Notes: a model not told the origin generated them from the letters alone. A stretch of 64,000 bases of DNA from Lacinutrix sp. 5H-3-7-4 (GCF_000211855.2 NC_015638.1:2639001-2703000); one strand, 5' to 3'. Positions 26,143 through 36,305 are shown, counted from the first letter of the stretch. Made by a program: numbers and translations.

Positions 26143-27258
26143 TTATTCTGTATCTGTCATTTCGAAAACTAAAAACTCCATAATTCTATCTGTAGTTGTA
26201 AAACCGAAATCATCATTTTCGGTATGGAAAGAAGAATAAAATACGGCACCTTGACCTAAAAGAAAGGTAAACGCTAGGTCTTTGTTTTCAGTTATAATAG
26301 TATTGTTTTCATCTCTATAGTCAACGCTACCATTTAACCATGAAATAGTAGTTGCAGGATCATAAGTGTCAACAACTTGCCATGAATTTAAAAACTCATC
26401 TATTTCTACGGTATCGTCTATAGAGATTCCAAAATTTAGTAATAACCATGCACTTAAGTTCCCATCTAAAATTGTAGCATTTGTACTTAAAGATTGTCCG
26501 CTTCTACGTGGTGTATAAAACGATAAATAATTAGTGTCATTATTTGTAATTGTATTTAATAAGCTCGAAGACCAATCTGTTACATATAAAAAACCACCAT
26601 TGTTTACATAATTCATAAGGTTTTGTTCATAAGTTAGGTTATCTATATGCGAGCTACAGTTTATAAATAAAATATCGTAAGATGCTAATAGGGTAGGATT
26701 TGACATTAAATCTGAAAATGAAAAATCTACATTTGGTTCTAATTCAGGATTTCTATTTTGCATATCTTTTTTTGTGCTAAAATGGTTATGAATTAGGTTA
26801 GTGTTTTTTCCTGTAGATGTGCCATTAATAATATCGAACAAAGGTTCGCCACTAATTGGGTTTACCAAACCAATACCGTAGAGAACACTTTCAATATTAT
26901 CAAAACTTCCTGTTATAACTCCAATATTTGGTAATGTTTCAATTTTATAATTCTCCAATATTGTTTCTTCTTCAATATTTATTTGTTTTATAGTAGAAAA
27001 CAAACCTTTGGTGATTTTTAATGTATAATTTCCGCTTTCTAAAGAGAGGTTAAAATTTCCTTCAGCATTAGTTGTTGTATGGTGAAAAACTTCATTATCT
27101 ATACTTGCTTCAACCTTAGCGTTTACAATTGGGTCTAAATTATTTGGTGCTAAAAACTTACCAGAAACAATAAAGCTTTCAATTGTTGAGTCTGGTTTTT
27201 CATCTTTACTACAAGAAAATGCAAGAAAAAGGCTTAAAATTACAATTAAATGTTTCAT
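26143..27258 (-). CDS. Lipoprotein with carboxypeptidase-like regulatory domain and a ThuA/GATase-like region
   Basis: The signal peptide ends FLAFSC and is followed by SKDEK, an acidic export signal of the Bacteroidota type. Residues about 28-105 form a carboxypeptidase-regulatory-like (transthyretin-like) domain with AEGNFNLSLESGNYTLKI. The rest (about 110-371) contains SYDILFINCSSHID, YVNNGGFLYVTDWSS and AFTFLLGQGAVFYSSFHTE, which reads like a glutamine-amidotransferase/ThuA-type fold (a beta strand then cysteine in LFINCSS, a His near the end in SSFHTEND). Whether it is catalytic is unknown. Single gene. Confidence 0.65.
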   Translation of the reverse strand: MKHLIVILSLFLAFSCSKDEKPDSTIESFIVSGKFLAPNNLDPIVNAKVEASIDNEVFHHTTTNAEGNFNLSLESGNYTLKITKGLFSTIKQINIEEETILENYKIETLPNIGVITGSFDNIESVLYGIGLVNPISGEPLFDIINGTSTGKNTNLIHNHFSTKKDMQNRNPELEPNVDFSFSDLMSNPTLLASYDILFINCSSHIDNLTYEQNLMNYVNNGGFLYVTDWSSSLLNTITNNDTNYLSFYTPRRSGQSLSTNATILDGNLSAWLLLNFGISIDDTVEIDEFLNSWQVVDTYDPATTISWLNGSVDYRDENNTIITENKDLAFTFLLGQGAVFYSSFHTENDDFGFTTTDRIMEFLVFEMTDTE

Positions 27259-27392
27259 AAAAGTTGGTTTTAAATTATTGATTATAAATAAATTATGAAT
27301 ATCTATTATATAGATACAACAACTTAAAAATAATAATTCCTACTATTAAAAATTATTATGTTGCCTATTAACTGAAGATTTAAAGAATTAAC

Positions 27393-27400
27393 TACATTTG
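27393..27400 (+). promoter_or_regulatory. -7 box of ychF
   Basis: Exact TACATTTG match to TAnnTTTG, followed by CAAAC; it lies 66 bases before the ATG. No correctly spaced TTTG was found upstream. Confidence 0.35.
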
Positions 27401-27466
27401 CAAACATTAAAAAAGAAATTAAAATAATAAAATTCTCAATGAGTTGAGAGTGAAAATATATTTACA

Positions 27467-28561
27467 ATGAAAGCAGGAATTGTAGGCTTACCAAACGTAG
27501 GAAAATCGACATTATTCAATTGTTTATCTAATGCAAAAGCGCAAAGTGCAAATTTTCCTTTTTGTACTATAGAACCTAATATTGGTGTAGTAAATGTACC
27601 AGATCCAAGGCTTCAAAAATTAGAATCTTTAGTAAATCCAGAACGCGTAATACCGGCAACAGTAGAGATTGTTGATATTGCAGGTTTAGTAAAAGGAGCT
27701 AGTAAAGGAGAAGGTTTAGGTAATCAGTTTTTAGCAAATATTCGTGAAACTGATGCTATTTTACACGTATTGCGTTGTTTTGACAACGATAATATAGTGC
27801 ATGTTGATGGTAAAGTAGATCCTATTAGCGATAAAGAAACTATAGATATTGAGTTGCAGTTAAAAGATTTAGATACTGTAGAAAAAAAGCTTGATAAAGT
27901 AAAACGTGCTGCAAAAACAGGTAATAAAGAAGCTCAAAAAGAAGAAGCTGTGCTTTTAAAACTTAAAGCAGGTTTAGAAGCAGGAAAGTCTGTTAGAGCA
28001 ATTGAGTTTACAGAAGATGAAGATAAAGAGTTTGTAAAGCCAGCACAATTAATTACAGATAAACCAGTAATGTATGTTTGTAATGTAGATGAAAGTGCTG
28101 CTGTTAATGGAAACGCATACGTAGATCAAGTAAGAGAAGCCGTTAAAGATGAAAATGCAGAGGTTTTAGTACTTGCAGTTGGAACTGAAGCAGATATTAC
28201 AGAATTAGATGATTATGAAGAGCGCCAAATGTTTTTAGCAGATATAGGTTTAGATGAGCCAGGATCTGCTAAATTAATTCGTGCTGCATATAAATTATTA
28301 AACCAGCAAACGTATTTTACTGCAGGCGTAAAAGAAGTGAGAGCTTGGACAGTAAATATTGGAGCTACAGCACCACAAGCTGCTGGAGTTATACATACCG
28401 ATTTTGAAAAAGGCTTTATTAGAGCCGAAGTAATTGGATATAAAGACTATGTAGAATTTGGTAGTGAGGCTAAAGTAAAAGAAGCAGGTAAAATGAGAGT
28501 AGAAGGTAAAACATACATCGTTAAAGATGGTGATGTAATGCACTTTTTATTTAATGTTTAA
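27467..28561 (+). CDS. ychF: Redox-regulated ATPase YchF
   Basis: A 364-residue Obg-family P-loop protein that prefers ATP over GTP. It has G1 [12 protein letters not shown]3 [20 protein letters not shown], and a YchF-type NVDE in place of the NKxD guanine motif, then a C-terminal TGS domain (about 280-364). It binds ribosomes and has been linked to oxidative stress responses in other bacteria. Full length, single gene with a terminator. Confidence 0.97.
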   Translation: MKAGIVGLPNVGKSTLFNCLSNAKAQSANFPFCTIEPNIGVVNVPDPRLQKLESLVNPERVIPATVEIVDIAGLVKGASKGEGLGNQFLANIRETDAILHVLRCFDNDNIVHVDGKVDPISDKETIDIELQLKDLDTVEKKLDKVKRAAKTGNKEAQKEEAVLLKLKAGLEAGKSVRAIEFTEDEDKEFVKPAQLITDKPVMYVCNVDESAAVNGNAYVDQVREAVKDENAEVLVLAVGTEADITELDDYEERQMFLADIGLDEPGSAKLIRAAYKLLNQQTYFTAGVKEVRAWTVNIGATAPQAAGVIHTDFEKGFIRAEVIGYKDYVEFGSEAKVKEAGKMRVEGKTYIVKDGDVMHFLFNV

Positions 28562-28585
28562 ATAGTAACAAAAACTAAATTATAT

Positions 28586-28619
28586 AAAAAAGCGAGATGA
28601 ATTTTCATCTCGCTTTTTT
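28586..28619. terminator. Bidirectional terminator
   Basis: AAAAAAGCGAGATGA paired with TCATCTCGCTTTTTT; the two arms are perfect. It serves the convergent ychF and PAP2 genes. Confidence 0.92.
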
Positions 28620-28636
28620 ATTATAACATTTATACT

Positions 28637-29461
28637 TTAAAAAGTATAAGTTAAAGATAGTGCCTGGTAATTATCTCCAAACCTAGTTTGTCCCATAATA
28701 GGATGAAATCCTATTTTAGAATCTTTTTTCTTTTTATGTAATTCAGGAATATAATAACCAGCTAAAGCACCTAAAGCGTAACCCAAAGCAACATCTGTTA
28801 AAAAGTGCTGTCCAGCTTCTATTCTAAGGTACCCAACCGCAGCAGGTAAAACTATTGCTCCAGCCCAAATATAAGGTATAGCAGGAGAATCTGGATTAAA
28901 GTCTTGAAACACTTTTGCTGTGAAAAAAGTAGCTGTAGTGGTTGCGGCTACGTGGCCAGAGTAAAATGATCTAGTAGCAGTAGTACGGTTAATTTTATTT
29001 AAAGGTGTAGACTCGTTATAAACATATGGTCTTGCTCTGTTACTTAATCCTGCAGCAATTGTGAATAGAGTAGATGTTGTAGCTAAACTTTCTATATAAA
29101 TACCAAAAAGTTGTCCACTATGGTCGTTTGCTTCATCATCAAACATCATAACCATTGGAGCAGCAAACGATAGGTAAAAAGGAATATCACTAAGGTTACT
29201 TGCGTTTTCACTATAATTACCAACAGCCCATTTATCTATAAAATTAATATCGTCTTGTCTAGCTCTAAAATCTTCAATCTCTTGAGTAGTAAAAGGATCT
29301 TTTTCAGAAATAATTAAAACACCACCAACAGTTCCTGCTAAAGCAGCTCCAGTCCAAATACCATCTCTAGTCCAATCCCACTCGTATGGAGATTCACTTT
29401 TTTGAGCATTAAGGTTAAAAATTATAGTAAATAAAAGAAATGTAAGAATACTGTTTTTCAT
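28637..29461 (-). CDS. PAP2 family membrane phosphatase
   Basis: The 274-residue protein has an N-terminal signal-like segment and membrane segments. It contains the three PAP2 motifs in order: LSNRARPYVYN (the KxxxxxxRP-like motif), SFYSGHVAATTT (SGH), and RIEAGQHFLTDVALG (RxxxxxHxxxD). The His residues are the nucleophile and acid of the phosphatase. Substrates in this family are lipid phosphates such as undecaprenyl diphosphate, phosphatidate or lipid A phosphates; the sequence does not decide which. Single gene. Confidence 0.85.
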   Translation of the reverse strand: MKNSILTFLLFTIIFNLNAQKSESPYEWDWTRDGIWTGAALAGTVGGVLIISEKDPFTTQEIEDFRARQDDINFIDKWAVGNYSENASNLSDIPFYLSFAAPMVMMFDDEANDHSGQLFGIYIESLATTSTLFTIAAGLSNRARPYVYNESTPLNKINRTTATRSFYSGHVAATTTATFFTAKVFQDFNPDSPAIPYIWAGAIVLPAAVGYLRIEAGQHFLTDVALGYALGALAGYYIPELHKKKKDSKIGFHPIMGQTRFGDNYQALSLTYTF

Positions 29462-29545
29462 AAAAATTAGAATGGTTTTCCTACTAAATTAGAAATAGAG
29501 AGCTTGATAAATAAGTAATTAAGTTTATCTTAAGACTAATACAGT

Positions 29546-29583
29546 ATACGAGCAAAAAGTTTTAGCATACGAGCACAAAAAGT
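29546..29583. repeat. Two direct repeats 21 bases apart
   Basis: ATACGAGCAAAAAGT (29546-29560) and ATACGAGCACAAAAAGT (from 29567). The spacing of 21 bases is two helical turns. They lie between the divergent PAP2 and parE genes and could bind a regulator. Confidence 0.4.
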
Positions 29584-29690
29584 AGCTCACTTATTAAAAC
29601 GTTATTGTTAATTACTTTATTAAAGCAGTGTTTCATTTTTTATGGCGTTGTATTATATTAGCAACCTATCACGAAAATTTACTCAATTCT

Positions 29691-31550
29691 ATGTCTGAAC
29701 AAACCAAATATACCGAAGATAATATACGCTCGTTAGATTGGAAAGAGCACATACGTATGCGACCAGGTATGTATATTGGTAAATTAGGTGATGGTTCTTC
29801 GCCAGACGATGGTATTTATATTCTTTTAAAAGAGGTTCTTGACAACTCTATAGATGAGTTTGTTATGGGAGCAGGAAAAACCATAGAAATTTCTGTTCAA
29901 GGTAGCAAGGTCATTGTTCGAGATTATGGACGTGGTATCCCATTAGGTAAAGTGGTAGACGTTGTATCTAAAATGAATACCGGTGGAAAGTATGACTCTA
30001 AAGCCTTTAAAAAATCGGTTGGATTAAACGGTGTTGGTACAAAAGCAGTAAATGCATTATCATCTTATTTTAGAGTAGAATCTTCTAGAGATGGCAAAAG
30101 TGCATCGGCAGATTTTGAACAAGGAAACCTTGTAGACGAAGAGTTTTTAGAAGAAACATCACGTAGAAAAGGAACAAAAGTATCTTTTATTCCGGATGAA
30201 ATCATCTTTAAAAATTACAAATTCCGTAGTGAATATGTAGTTAAAATGCTTAAAAACTATGTATACTTAAATCCAGGGTTAACCATAGTTTTTAATGGCG
30301 AAAAATATTATAGTGAAAATGGTTTAAAAGATCTTTTAGCTGAAAAAACAACTGAAACAGATTTACTATATCCAATTATTCATCTTCGTGGAGATGATAT
30401 TGAAGTAGCTTTAACACACAGTAAAACGCAGTATAGCGAAGAATATAATAGTTTTGTAAACGGACAAAACACAACGCAAGGAGGAACACACTTAACAGCT
30501 TTTAGAGAAGCAGTTGTAAAAACCATTCGTGATTTTTATGGCAAACAGTATGATGCGTCAGATATTAGAAAATCTATAATTTCTGCCATAGCCATAAAAG
30601 TTATGGAACCCGTTTTTGAGAGTCAAACAAAAACAAAATTAGGATCTACAGATATGGGAGGCGATTTGCCAACCGTTAGAACCTATATTAACGATTTTTT
30701 AAAAACCCACTTAGATAATTACTTGCATAAAAACTCTGACACAGCAGAGAAAATTCAACGCAAAATACTTCAGGCAGAACGCGAACGTAAAGAATTATCA
30801 GGAATTAGAAAATTAGCCAAAGACAGAGCTAAAAAAGCCAGCTTACACAATAAAAAACTACGTGATTGTCGTGTACATTTTGGCGATACTAAAAACGAAA
30901 GAAACCTTGAAACGACCTTGTTTATTACCGAGGGAGACTCGGCATCTGGTAGTATTACAAAATCAAGAGATGTAAATACACAAGCCGTTTTTAGTTTAAA
31001 AGGAAAACCATTAAATTGTTACGGTTTAACAAAGAAAATTGTTTACGAAAACGAAGAGTTTAATCTCTTGCAAGCAGCATTAAATATAGAAGAATCTTTA
31101 GAAGATTTACGTTATAACAATGTAGTAATTGCAACCGATGCCGATGTTGATGGTATGCACATTCGTTTGTTATTAATTACGTTTTTCCTTCAGTTTTTTC
31201 CAGAAGTGATAAAAGAAGGACATTTATATATATTGCAAACACCTCTATTTAGAGTTCGAAATAAAAAAGAAACAATCTATTGTTATTCTGAAGAAGAACG
31301 CCGCGATGCAATAGAAAAATTAAAACCAAAACCAGAAATCACGCGATTTAAAGGTTTAGGTGAAATTTCGCCAGATGAATTTGTTCATTTTATTGGTGAA
31401 GACATTCGTTTAGATCCTGTAATGTTAGACGATAATATGTCTATAGACGAGCTATTATCTTTTTACATGGGAAAAAACACACCAACAAGACAAGAATTTA
31501 TTATTGATAATTTAAAGGTGGAATTAGATTTAATTGAGGAAGATAAATAA
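29691..31550 (+). CDS. parE: DNA topoisomerase IV subunit B
   Basis: The start is placed at the ATG at 29691 ([17 protein letters not shown]), since the 21 upstream in-frame codons have no family similarity. The 619-residue product has the GHKL ATPase ([32 protein letters not shown]-like block), the transducer domain, and the Toprim catalytic parts TEGDSASGS and DADVDGMHI. With ParC it decatenates daughter chromosomes. The parC gene follows after 75 bases that hold two hairpins. Confidence 0.93.
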   Translation: MSEQTKYTEDNIRSLDWKEHIRMRPGMYIGKLGDGSSPDDGIYILLKEVLDNSIDEFVMGAGKTIEISVQGSKVIVRDYGRGIPLGKVVDVVSKMNTGGKYDSKAFKKSVGLNGVGTKAVNALSSYFRVESSRDGKSASADFEQGNLVDEEFLEETSRRKGTKVSFIPDEIIFKNYKFRSEYVVKMLKNYVYLNPGLTIVFNGEKYYSENGLKDLLAEKTTETDLLYPIIHLRGDDIEVALTHSKTQYSEEYNSFVNGQNTTQGGTHLTAFREAVVKTIRDFYGKQYDASDIRKSIISAIAIKVMEPVFESQTKTKLGSTDMGGDLPTVRTYINDFLKTHLDNYLHKNSDTAEKIQRKILQAERERKELSGIRKLAKDRAKKASLHNKKLRDCRVHFGDTKNERNLETTLFITEGDSASGSITKSRDVNTQAVFSLKGKPLNCYGLTKKIVYENEEFNLLQAALNIEESLEDLRYNNVVIATDADVDGMHIRLLLITFFLQFFPEVIKEGHLYILQTPLFRVRNKKETIYCYSEEERRDAIEKLKPKPEITRFKGLGEISPDEFVHFIGEDIRLDPVMLDDNMSIDELLSFYMGKNTPTRQEFIIDNLKVELDLIEEDK

Positions 31551-31561
31551 ACCATTTGTCA

Positions 31562-31616
31562 TTTCGTACTAGATACGAAATCCACAAAAGAAAAATAGAT
31601 TTCTGCTTTAGCAGAA
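31562..31616. repeat. Two adjacent hairpins between parE and parC (REP-like element)
   Basis: TTTCGTA-CTAGA-TACGAAA (31562-31580) and TTCTGC-TTTA-GCAGAA (31601-31616). There are no T tracts after them, so they are not terminators. The pair looks like an interspersed intergenic element. Confidence 0.55.
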
Positions 31617-31625
31617 GTAATAAGT

Positions 31626-34349
31626 ATGACTGAAGACCAAAACGACGACCTAACAAACGAAAATTTAGAAAATCAAGAACCACAAGAAACTATTACCAGG
31701 ATTACTGGTATGTATAAAGAGTGGTTTTTAGATTATGCTTCGTATGTAATTTTAGAACGTGCAGTACCAGCAATTGAAGATGGTTTTAAACCTGTACAAC
31801 GTCGTATCATGCACTCTATGAAGGATCTTGACGATGGGCGTTACAATAAAGTGGCTAATATTGTTGGTCATACCATGCAGTATCATCCGCACGGTGACGC
31901 CAGTATTGCAGATGCTATGGTGCAAATTGGTCAAAAAGATTTGCTAATAGATACGCAAGGAAACTGGGGAAATATTTTAACTGGAGATCGTGCAGCAGCC
32001 TCAAGATATATTGAAGCTCGTATTTCAAAATTTGGTTTAGATGTTGTTTATAATCCTAAAATAACCGAGTGGCAACAAAGTTATGATGGACGTAGAAAAG
32101 AACCAGTAAATTTGCCGGTAATGTTTCCGCTATTATTAGCACAAGGAGGCGAAGGTATTGCTGTTGGTCTATCAACAAAAATTTTACCTCATAATTTTAT
32201 AGAGCTAATTGAGGCTTCAATAAAACACTTACAAGGCAAACGTTTTACACTAGTTCCAGATTTTCCAACAGCAGGAATTGCAGATTTTTCTAATTATAAC
32301 GATGGGTTACGTGGAGGAAAAGTGCGTGTACGTGCAAAAATTTCTCAAGTAGATAAAACAACTTTAGCTATAACCGAAATTCCTTACGGTACAACAACAT
32401 CATCGCTAATAGATTCTATTCTAAAAGCAAATGATAAAGGAAAAATTAAGATTAAAAAAATTGAAGACAATACTGCCGCCGAAGTAGAAATATTAATTCA
32501 TTTACCATCAGGTTTATCGCCAGATAAAACCATTGATGCTTTATATGCTTTTACAAGTTGTGAAAGTTCAATTTCACCATTAGGCTGTGTAATTGAAGAT
32601 AACAAACCATTATTTATTGGTGTTACCGAGATGCTTAGACGCTCTACAGATAACACTGTTCAATTATTAAAACAAGAATTAGAAATTAAACTTGGTGAGT
32701 TTGAAGAGCAATGGCACTTTGCAAGTTTAGAGCGTATTTTTATAGAAAATAGAATATATCGCGATATTGAAGAAGAAGAAACTTGGGATGGTGTTATAAA
32801 TGCAATAGACAAAGGACTTCAGCCACATATAAAACATTTAAAAAGAGCAGTAACAGTTGAAGATATTACACGTTTAACCGAAATTAGAATTAAACGTATT
32901 TCAAAGTTTGATATTGATAAAGCACAGCAAAAAATTGATGCTTTAGAAGAGCAAATTGCAGAAGTAAAACACCATTTAGCAAACTTAATAGATTATGCTA
33001 TTGCTTATTTTTCAAGACTGAAAAAAGAATACGGTGAAGGTAAAGAGCGTAAAACAGAAATTCGTGCTTTTGAAGATGTAGATGCTACAAAAGTTGTTAT
33101 TAGAAACACGAAACTTTATGTAAATAGAGAAGAAGGTTTTATAGGTACATCTTTACGTCGTGATGAGTATGTTTGCGATTGTAGCGATATAGATGATATT
33201 ATTGCATTTACAGCTTCTGGAAAAATGATGGTTACCAAAGTAGACTCTAAAACATTTATAGGAAAAAATATAATTCACGTTGCAGTCTTTAAAAAGAAAG
33301 ACAAACGCACCATTTATAATATGATTTATCGAGATGGCACTAAAGGCGCTAGCTACATTAAGCGTTTTGCAGTAACATCAATGACTCGCGATAGAGAATA
33401 CGATTTAACAAACGGAAGTAAAGGATCAAAACTTTGGTATTTTTCTGCAAATCCTAATGGTGAAGCCGAAGTTATTTCGGTATTTCTACGACAAGTAGGT
33501 AGTGTTAAAAAATTAAAATGGGATATTGATTTTGCCGATATTTTAATAAAAGGTAGAGCAAGTAAAGGTAATGTAGTTACAAAATATGCTATTAAAAAAA
33601 TAGAACTAAAAGAAGAAGGCGTGTCTACATTAAAACCAAGAAAAATATGGTTTGATGACGCAGTACAACGTTTAAATGTAGATGGTCGTGGAGATTTAGT
33701 TGGTGAATTTAAAGGAGAAGACAAGCTATTAATAATAAATCAAAAAGGAATTGTAAAAACTGTAACACCAGAGGTAACACTGCATTTTGATAGTGATATG
33801 ATTGTTATGGAAAAGTGGAATCCTAAAAAACCTATTTCGGTTATATATTTTGATGGCGAAAAGGAGAAGTATTACGTAAAACGTTTTCTAATTGAAAATG
33901 AAGATAAAGAAGAATTGTTTATCTCAGACCATGAAAACTCACAATTAGAAATTGTATCTACAGATTGGAAACCTATGGCAGAAATTGTATTTGCTAAAGA
34001 AAGAGGTAAAGATCGTAGAGATAATGAACAAGTAAACATTGAAGATTTTATTGCCGTTAAAGGTATATCTGCATTAGGAAACCAGCTTACCAAATACAAA
34101 GTTAATCAAGTAAACTTATTAGAGCCTTTAGAATATATTGAGCAAGAAGAAACTCCTGTTGAAGAAATAGAGGAAAAAGATGAGGTTACAACAGATACAA
34201 CTTTGCCTATAGATGTTCCTGTTGTGGAAACAGAAAAACCTAAAAAAGAATTTATTAGTAAAGAGGAAAAAGCTAAAAAAGCTTTAGAAAGAGCAATCCA
34301 AAAGAAAAAAGAAAACCTAGAAGATGATGAGCAAACATCATTATTTTAA
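31626..34349 (+). CDS. parC: DNA topoisomerase IV subunit A
   Basis: This subunit cuts and rejoins DNA. The 907-residue protein has the breakage-reunion core with active-site Tyr128 in AAASRYIEAR and the preceding QYHPHGDASI, then a C-terminal beta-pinwheel (about 520-800). An acidic, Glu/Lys-rich tail follows, ending EDDEQTSLF. A canonical GyrA box (QRRGGKG) was not seen, so topoisomerase IV rather than gyrase is the better name. It is encoded together with parE. Confidence 0.92.
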   Translation: MTEDQNDDLTNENLENQEPQETITRITGMYKEWFLDYASYVILERAVPAIEDGFKPVQRRIMHSMKDLDDGRYNKVANIVGHTMQYHPHGDASIADAMVQIGQKDLLIDTQGNWGNILTGDRAAASRYIEARISKFGLDVVYNPKITEWQQSYDGRRKEPVNLPVMFPLLLAQGGEGIAVGLSTKILPHNFIELIEASIKHLQGKRFTLVPDFPTAGIADFSNYNDGLRGGKVRVRAKISQVDKTTLAITEIPYGTTTSSLIDSILKANDKGKIKIKKIEDNTAAEVEILIHLPSGLSPDKTIDALYAFTSCESSISPLGCVIEDNKPLFIGVTEMLRRSTDNTVQLLKQELEIKLGEFEEQWHFASLERIFIENRIYRDIEEEETWDGVINAIDKGLQPHIKHLKRAVTVEDITRLTEIRIKRISKFDIDKAQQKIDALEEQIAEVKHHLANLIDYAIAYFSRLKKEYGEGKERKTEIRAFEDVDATKVVIRNTKLYVNREEGFIGTSLRRDEYVCDCSDIDDIIAFTASGKMMVTKVDSKTFIGKNIIHVAVFKKKDKRTIYNMIYRDGTKGASYIKRFAVTSMTRDREYDLTNGSKGSKLWYFSANPNGEAEVISVFLRQVGSVKKLKWDIDFADILIKGRASKGNVVTKYAIKKIELKEEGVSTLKPRKIWFDDAVQRLNVDGRGDLVGEFKGEDKLLIINQKGIVKTVTPEVTLHFDSDMIVMEKWNPKKPISVIYFDGEKEKYYVKRFLIENEDKEELFISDHENSQLEIVSTDWKPMAEIVFAKERGKDRRDNEQVNIEDFIAVKGISALGNQLTKYKVNQVNLLEPLEYIEQEETPVEEIEEKDEVTTDTTLPIDVPVVETEKPKKEFISKEEKAKKALERAIQKKKENLEDDEQTSLF

Positions 34350-34364
34350 TAGCTTTTCTAATTT

Positions 34365-35159
34365 CTAATTTCTAATTTTTGGTTTTCTTGTTTTGTTATT
34401 TAAAAATTCTACAAACAACGAAAAAGCAATTGCAAAGTATAAATAACCCTTAGGTATAGCGCCTACTTTTTTACCAAATAGAGTAGCTTCACTTAAATGT
34501 GCTGCTTCGGTAATTAACATAAAGCCTATTAAAATTAAAAAGGCTAATGCTAATATTTGGATACTAGGATGGCGCTCTATAAAAAGTCTTATTTTATTAG
34601 CAAAACCAATCATTACAGCAATAGAAATTACAACAGCAATAATCATTAAAACAAGATTGTAATTGTGATTATCACTCAAACCATTAGTCATACCAACAGC
34701 TGTTAAAATAGAATCTATAGAAAATATAAAGTCAATAATTAAAATTTGAACTAAAGCTTGCTTTAACGATTTAATAACTTTGCCTTTTACAGAGTTTTCA
34801 TCATGATTTGGTGTTTCTACCTTTTCTCTAATTTCAGAAGTGCTTTTATATATTAAAAACAAACCTCCAGCAAATAATATAATACTCTGCCAAGTAAAGT
34901 CTATAGTTAACCAACTAGATTCTAAGCTGTAAAAAGGTTTAGATAAACCTATTAAAAACGATACAAAAAACAACAAAATAACACGTTGTACCATTGCTAG
35001 TAAAAGTCCAATATTAGTAGCTTTTTTCCTTTGCTCTTCAGGTAACTTATTAGCGGCAATAGATATAAATATAATATTATCAATCCCTAAAATAATCTCT
35101 AAAAACGTTAAGGTAAGAAGAGCAAAAATAGCATCAGTTGATAATAAGAAGTCTAACAT
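34365..35159 (-). CDS. TerC family integral membrane protein
   Basis: The 264-residue protein has about seven membrane segments and the family Asp-containing motifs LEIILGIDNIIFISI (about 21-36) and LIIDFIFSIDSILTAVGM (about 140-157). TerC proteins are linked to tellurite resistance in some bacteria and, more recently, to manganese or calcium export and to membrane protein metalation. It converges on parC, 15 bases away. A 10-base gap separates it from the preceding lipoprotein gene, suggesting co-transcription. Confidence 0.88.
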   Translation of the reverse strand: MLDFLLSTDAIFALLTLTFLEIILGIDNIIFISIAANKLPEEQRKKATNIGLLLAMVQRVILLFFVSFLIGLSKPFYSLESSWLTIDFTWQSIILFAGGLFLIYKSTSEIREKVETPNHDENSVKGKVIKSLKQALVQILIIDFIFSIDSILTAVGMTNGLSDNHNYNLVLMIIAVVISIAVMIGFANKIRLFIERHPSIQILALAFLILIGFMLITEAAHLSEATLFGKKVGAIPKGYLYFAIAFSLFVEFLNNKTRKPKIRN

Positions 35160-35169
35160 AGTTATTTAG

Positions 35170-35556
35170 TTATTTTTTTAGTTTGTAAGCGGTACCTTTT
35201 TGTTTAATAGATTTACCAACATAACTGTATTCAAAAGTATAGCTTGAATCTGTAGTTGTAAGAATTTTTAAATGAATATCATTTTTGTCAACCATACGTT
35301 TTGGGTTGATAGTTTTAAAAATAACTTCACAATCATTAATCCATCTAATTTTAGATTTCTGTACTTTACCATCAAACTCTTCAATTTGTAAAGTATCATT
35401 TCTAATAATTTTACCTTGTTTTTCTACACCAGCATCTGTATAGTTAAAAGTAAAAACACCTGTTTTATAATTTGTACAATTTCTTTCTGGTTGTTGGCAG
35501 CTATAATTTAAAAATAAACTAAAAAAGATAATTAAAAGTAAAAGTGTTTTCTTCAT
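35170..35556 (-). CDS. Small lipoprotein of unknown function
   Basis: The 128-residue product begins with a lipoprotein signal (FSLFLNYSCQQ). The remainder has a compact beta-rich pattern (TGVFTFNYTD, IRNDTLQIEEF, SKIRWINDCEVIFKTINPKR, YTFEYSYVGK) resembling small lipocalin-like or repeat-stress proteins; no catalytic motif was seen. Similar proteins are sometimes labelled DNA topoisomerase IV in databases, apparently from their position next to parC; the sequence shows no topoisomerase domain. Upstream of terC on the same strand, 10 bases apart. Confidence 0.75.
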   Translation of the reverse strand: MKKTLLLLIIFFSLFLNYSCQQPERNCTNYKTGVFTFNYTDAGVEKQGKIIRNDTLQIEEFDGKVQKSKIRWINDCEVIFKTINPKRMVDKNDIHLKILTTTDSSYTFEYSYVGKSIKQKGTAYKLKK

Positions 35557-35661
35557 GTTATAAAATTGTATTTAAGCAAAATTACAAAATGAAAACCTTA
35601 AAATGTTATTTTTTTGTACTTGCTTAGAATCGCGTATTTAAAAATAAATAGGAGATAGTGC

Positions 35662-36078
35662 TTAATTTTCAAAATTTGAAAAACTACCATCTTTATAAAA
35701 AATGATGATACGTTCAATTTCTTTTTTAGAATTTGAAGAAATTATTTTTTCAACAGAAATTTCTTTCGGTAAATTTTCATTTTCAGATTTTGAAAATAAA
35801 TCTTGATTTTCGGCAATTGGTTTTTTTTCAATTTTTGGCTTATTATTTTCAACTGATGGAAAATTTCCTTTTCCATTCATTAACCAATACAATTCTACTT
35901 CCGGAAAAGTGGAGAGTACTTTAAGTACAAATTCTAAACTTGGTTTATTTCTTCCAGAGAGAATGTGTGAAATACTAGAGCGTTGCACACCAATTTTTTC
36001 GGCAAAAGATGATGCACTTTCACCGTAATAATCTATTACTTTTTTTAGTCTTTTAGTAAATTCTTGGTTGTTTATCAT
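35662..36078 (-). CDS. XRE-family helix-turn-helix regulator
   Basis: The 138-residue protein has a lambda-repressor-like DNA-binding domain in residues about 8-65 (SSFAEKIGVQRSSISHILSGRNKPSLEFVLKV, with the helix-turn-helix in its middle). A low-complexity Lys/Glu/Asn linker follows, then a short C-terminal part (IERIIIFYKDGSFSNFEN). It is divergent from an M14 peptidase gene, and the 312 bases between them carry five or six copies of a TTACAnnTGTAA-type palindrome. One copy overlaps the likely start region of this gene, so autoregulation is a reasonable inference. Confidence 0.85.
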   Translation of the reverse strand: MINNQEFTKRLKKVIDYYGESASSFAEKIGVQRSSISHILSGRNKPSLEFVLKVLSTFPEVELYWLMNGKGNFPSVENNKPKIEKKPIAENQDLFSKSENENLPKEISVEKIISSNSKKEIERIIIFYKDGSFSNFEN

Positions 36079-36083
36079 TGCGA

Positions 36084-36096
36084 TACAAATGTAAAC
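36084..36096. promoter_or_regulatory. Operator copy A
   Basis: Reverse-strand copy of GTTTACATTTGTA, 5 bases before the ATG of the XRE gene; binding here would block its translation start region. Confidence 0.55.
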
Positions 36097-36115
36097 AATT
36101 AGTTTGAATTTACCT

Positions 36116-36130
36116 GTTTACATTTGTAAA
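36116..36130. promoter_or_regulatory. Operator copy B
   Basis: GTTTACATTTGTAAA, a palindrome with TTTACA/TGTAAA arms, 38 bases upstream of the XRE start codon. Confidence 0.6.
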
Positions 36131-36305
36131 ACTATTAGTTTTTATAGCAAATATTCAACGCTTAGACCACTATTTTAATTAAATTATAACTTTATATAAA
36201 TAGATTTAATAGACTGATTAGCAATGTAGTGAAATATATTTTAAAAATTCAGCAGGTTTTTATAATTACTAAAGTTTTTAAATCTTAAAAAAACCTATTT
36301 ATTGG

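Noticed and set aside
34354-34376. Tandem TTTCTAA heptamers at the convergent parC/terC ends
   Set aside because: Three short AT-rich units that coincide with the terC C-terminal codons; more likely chance than a functional repeat.
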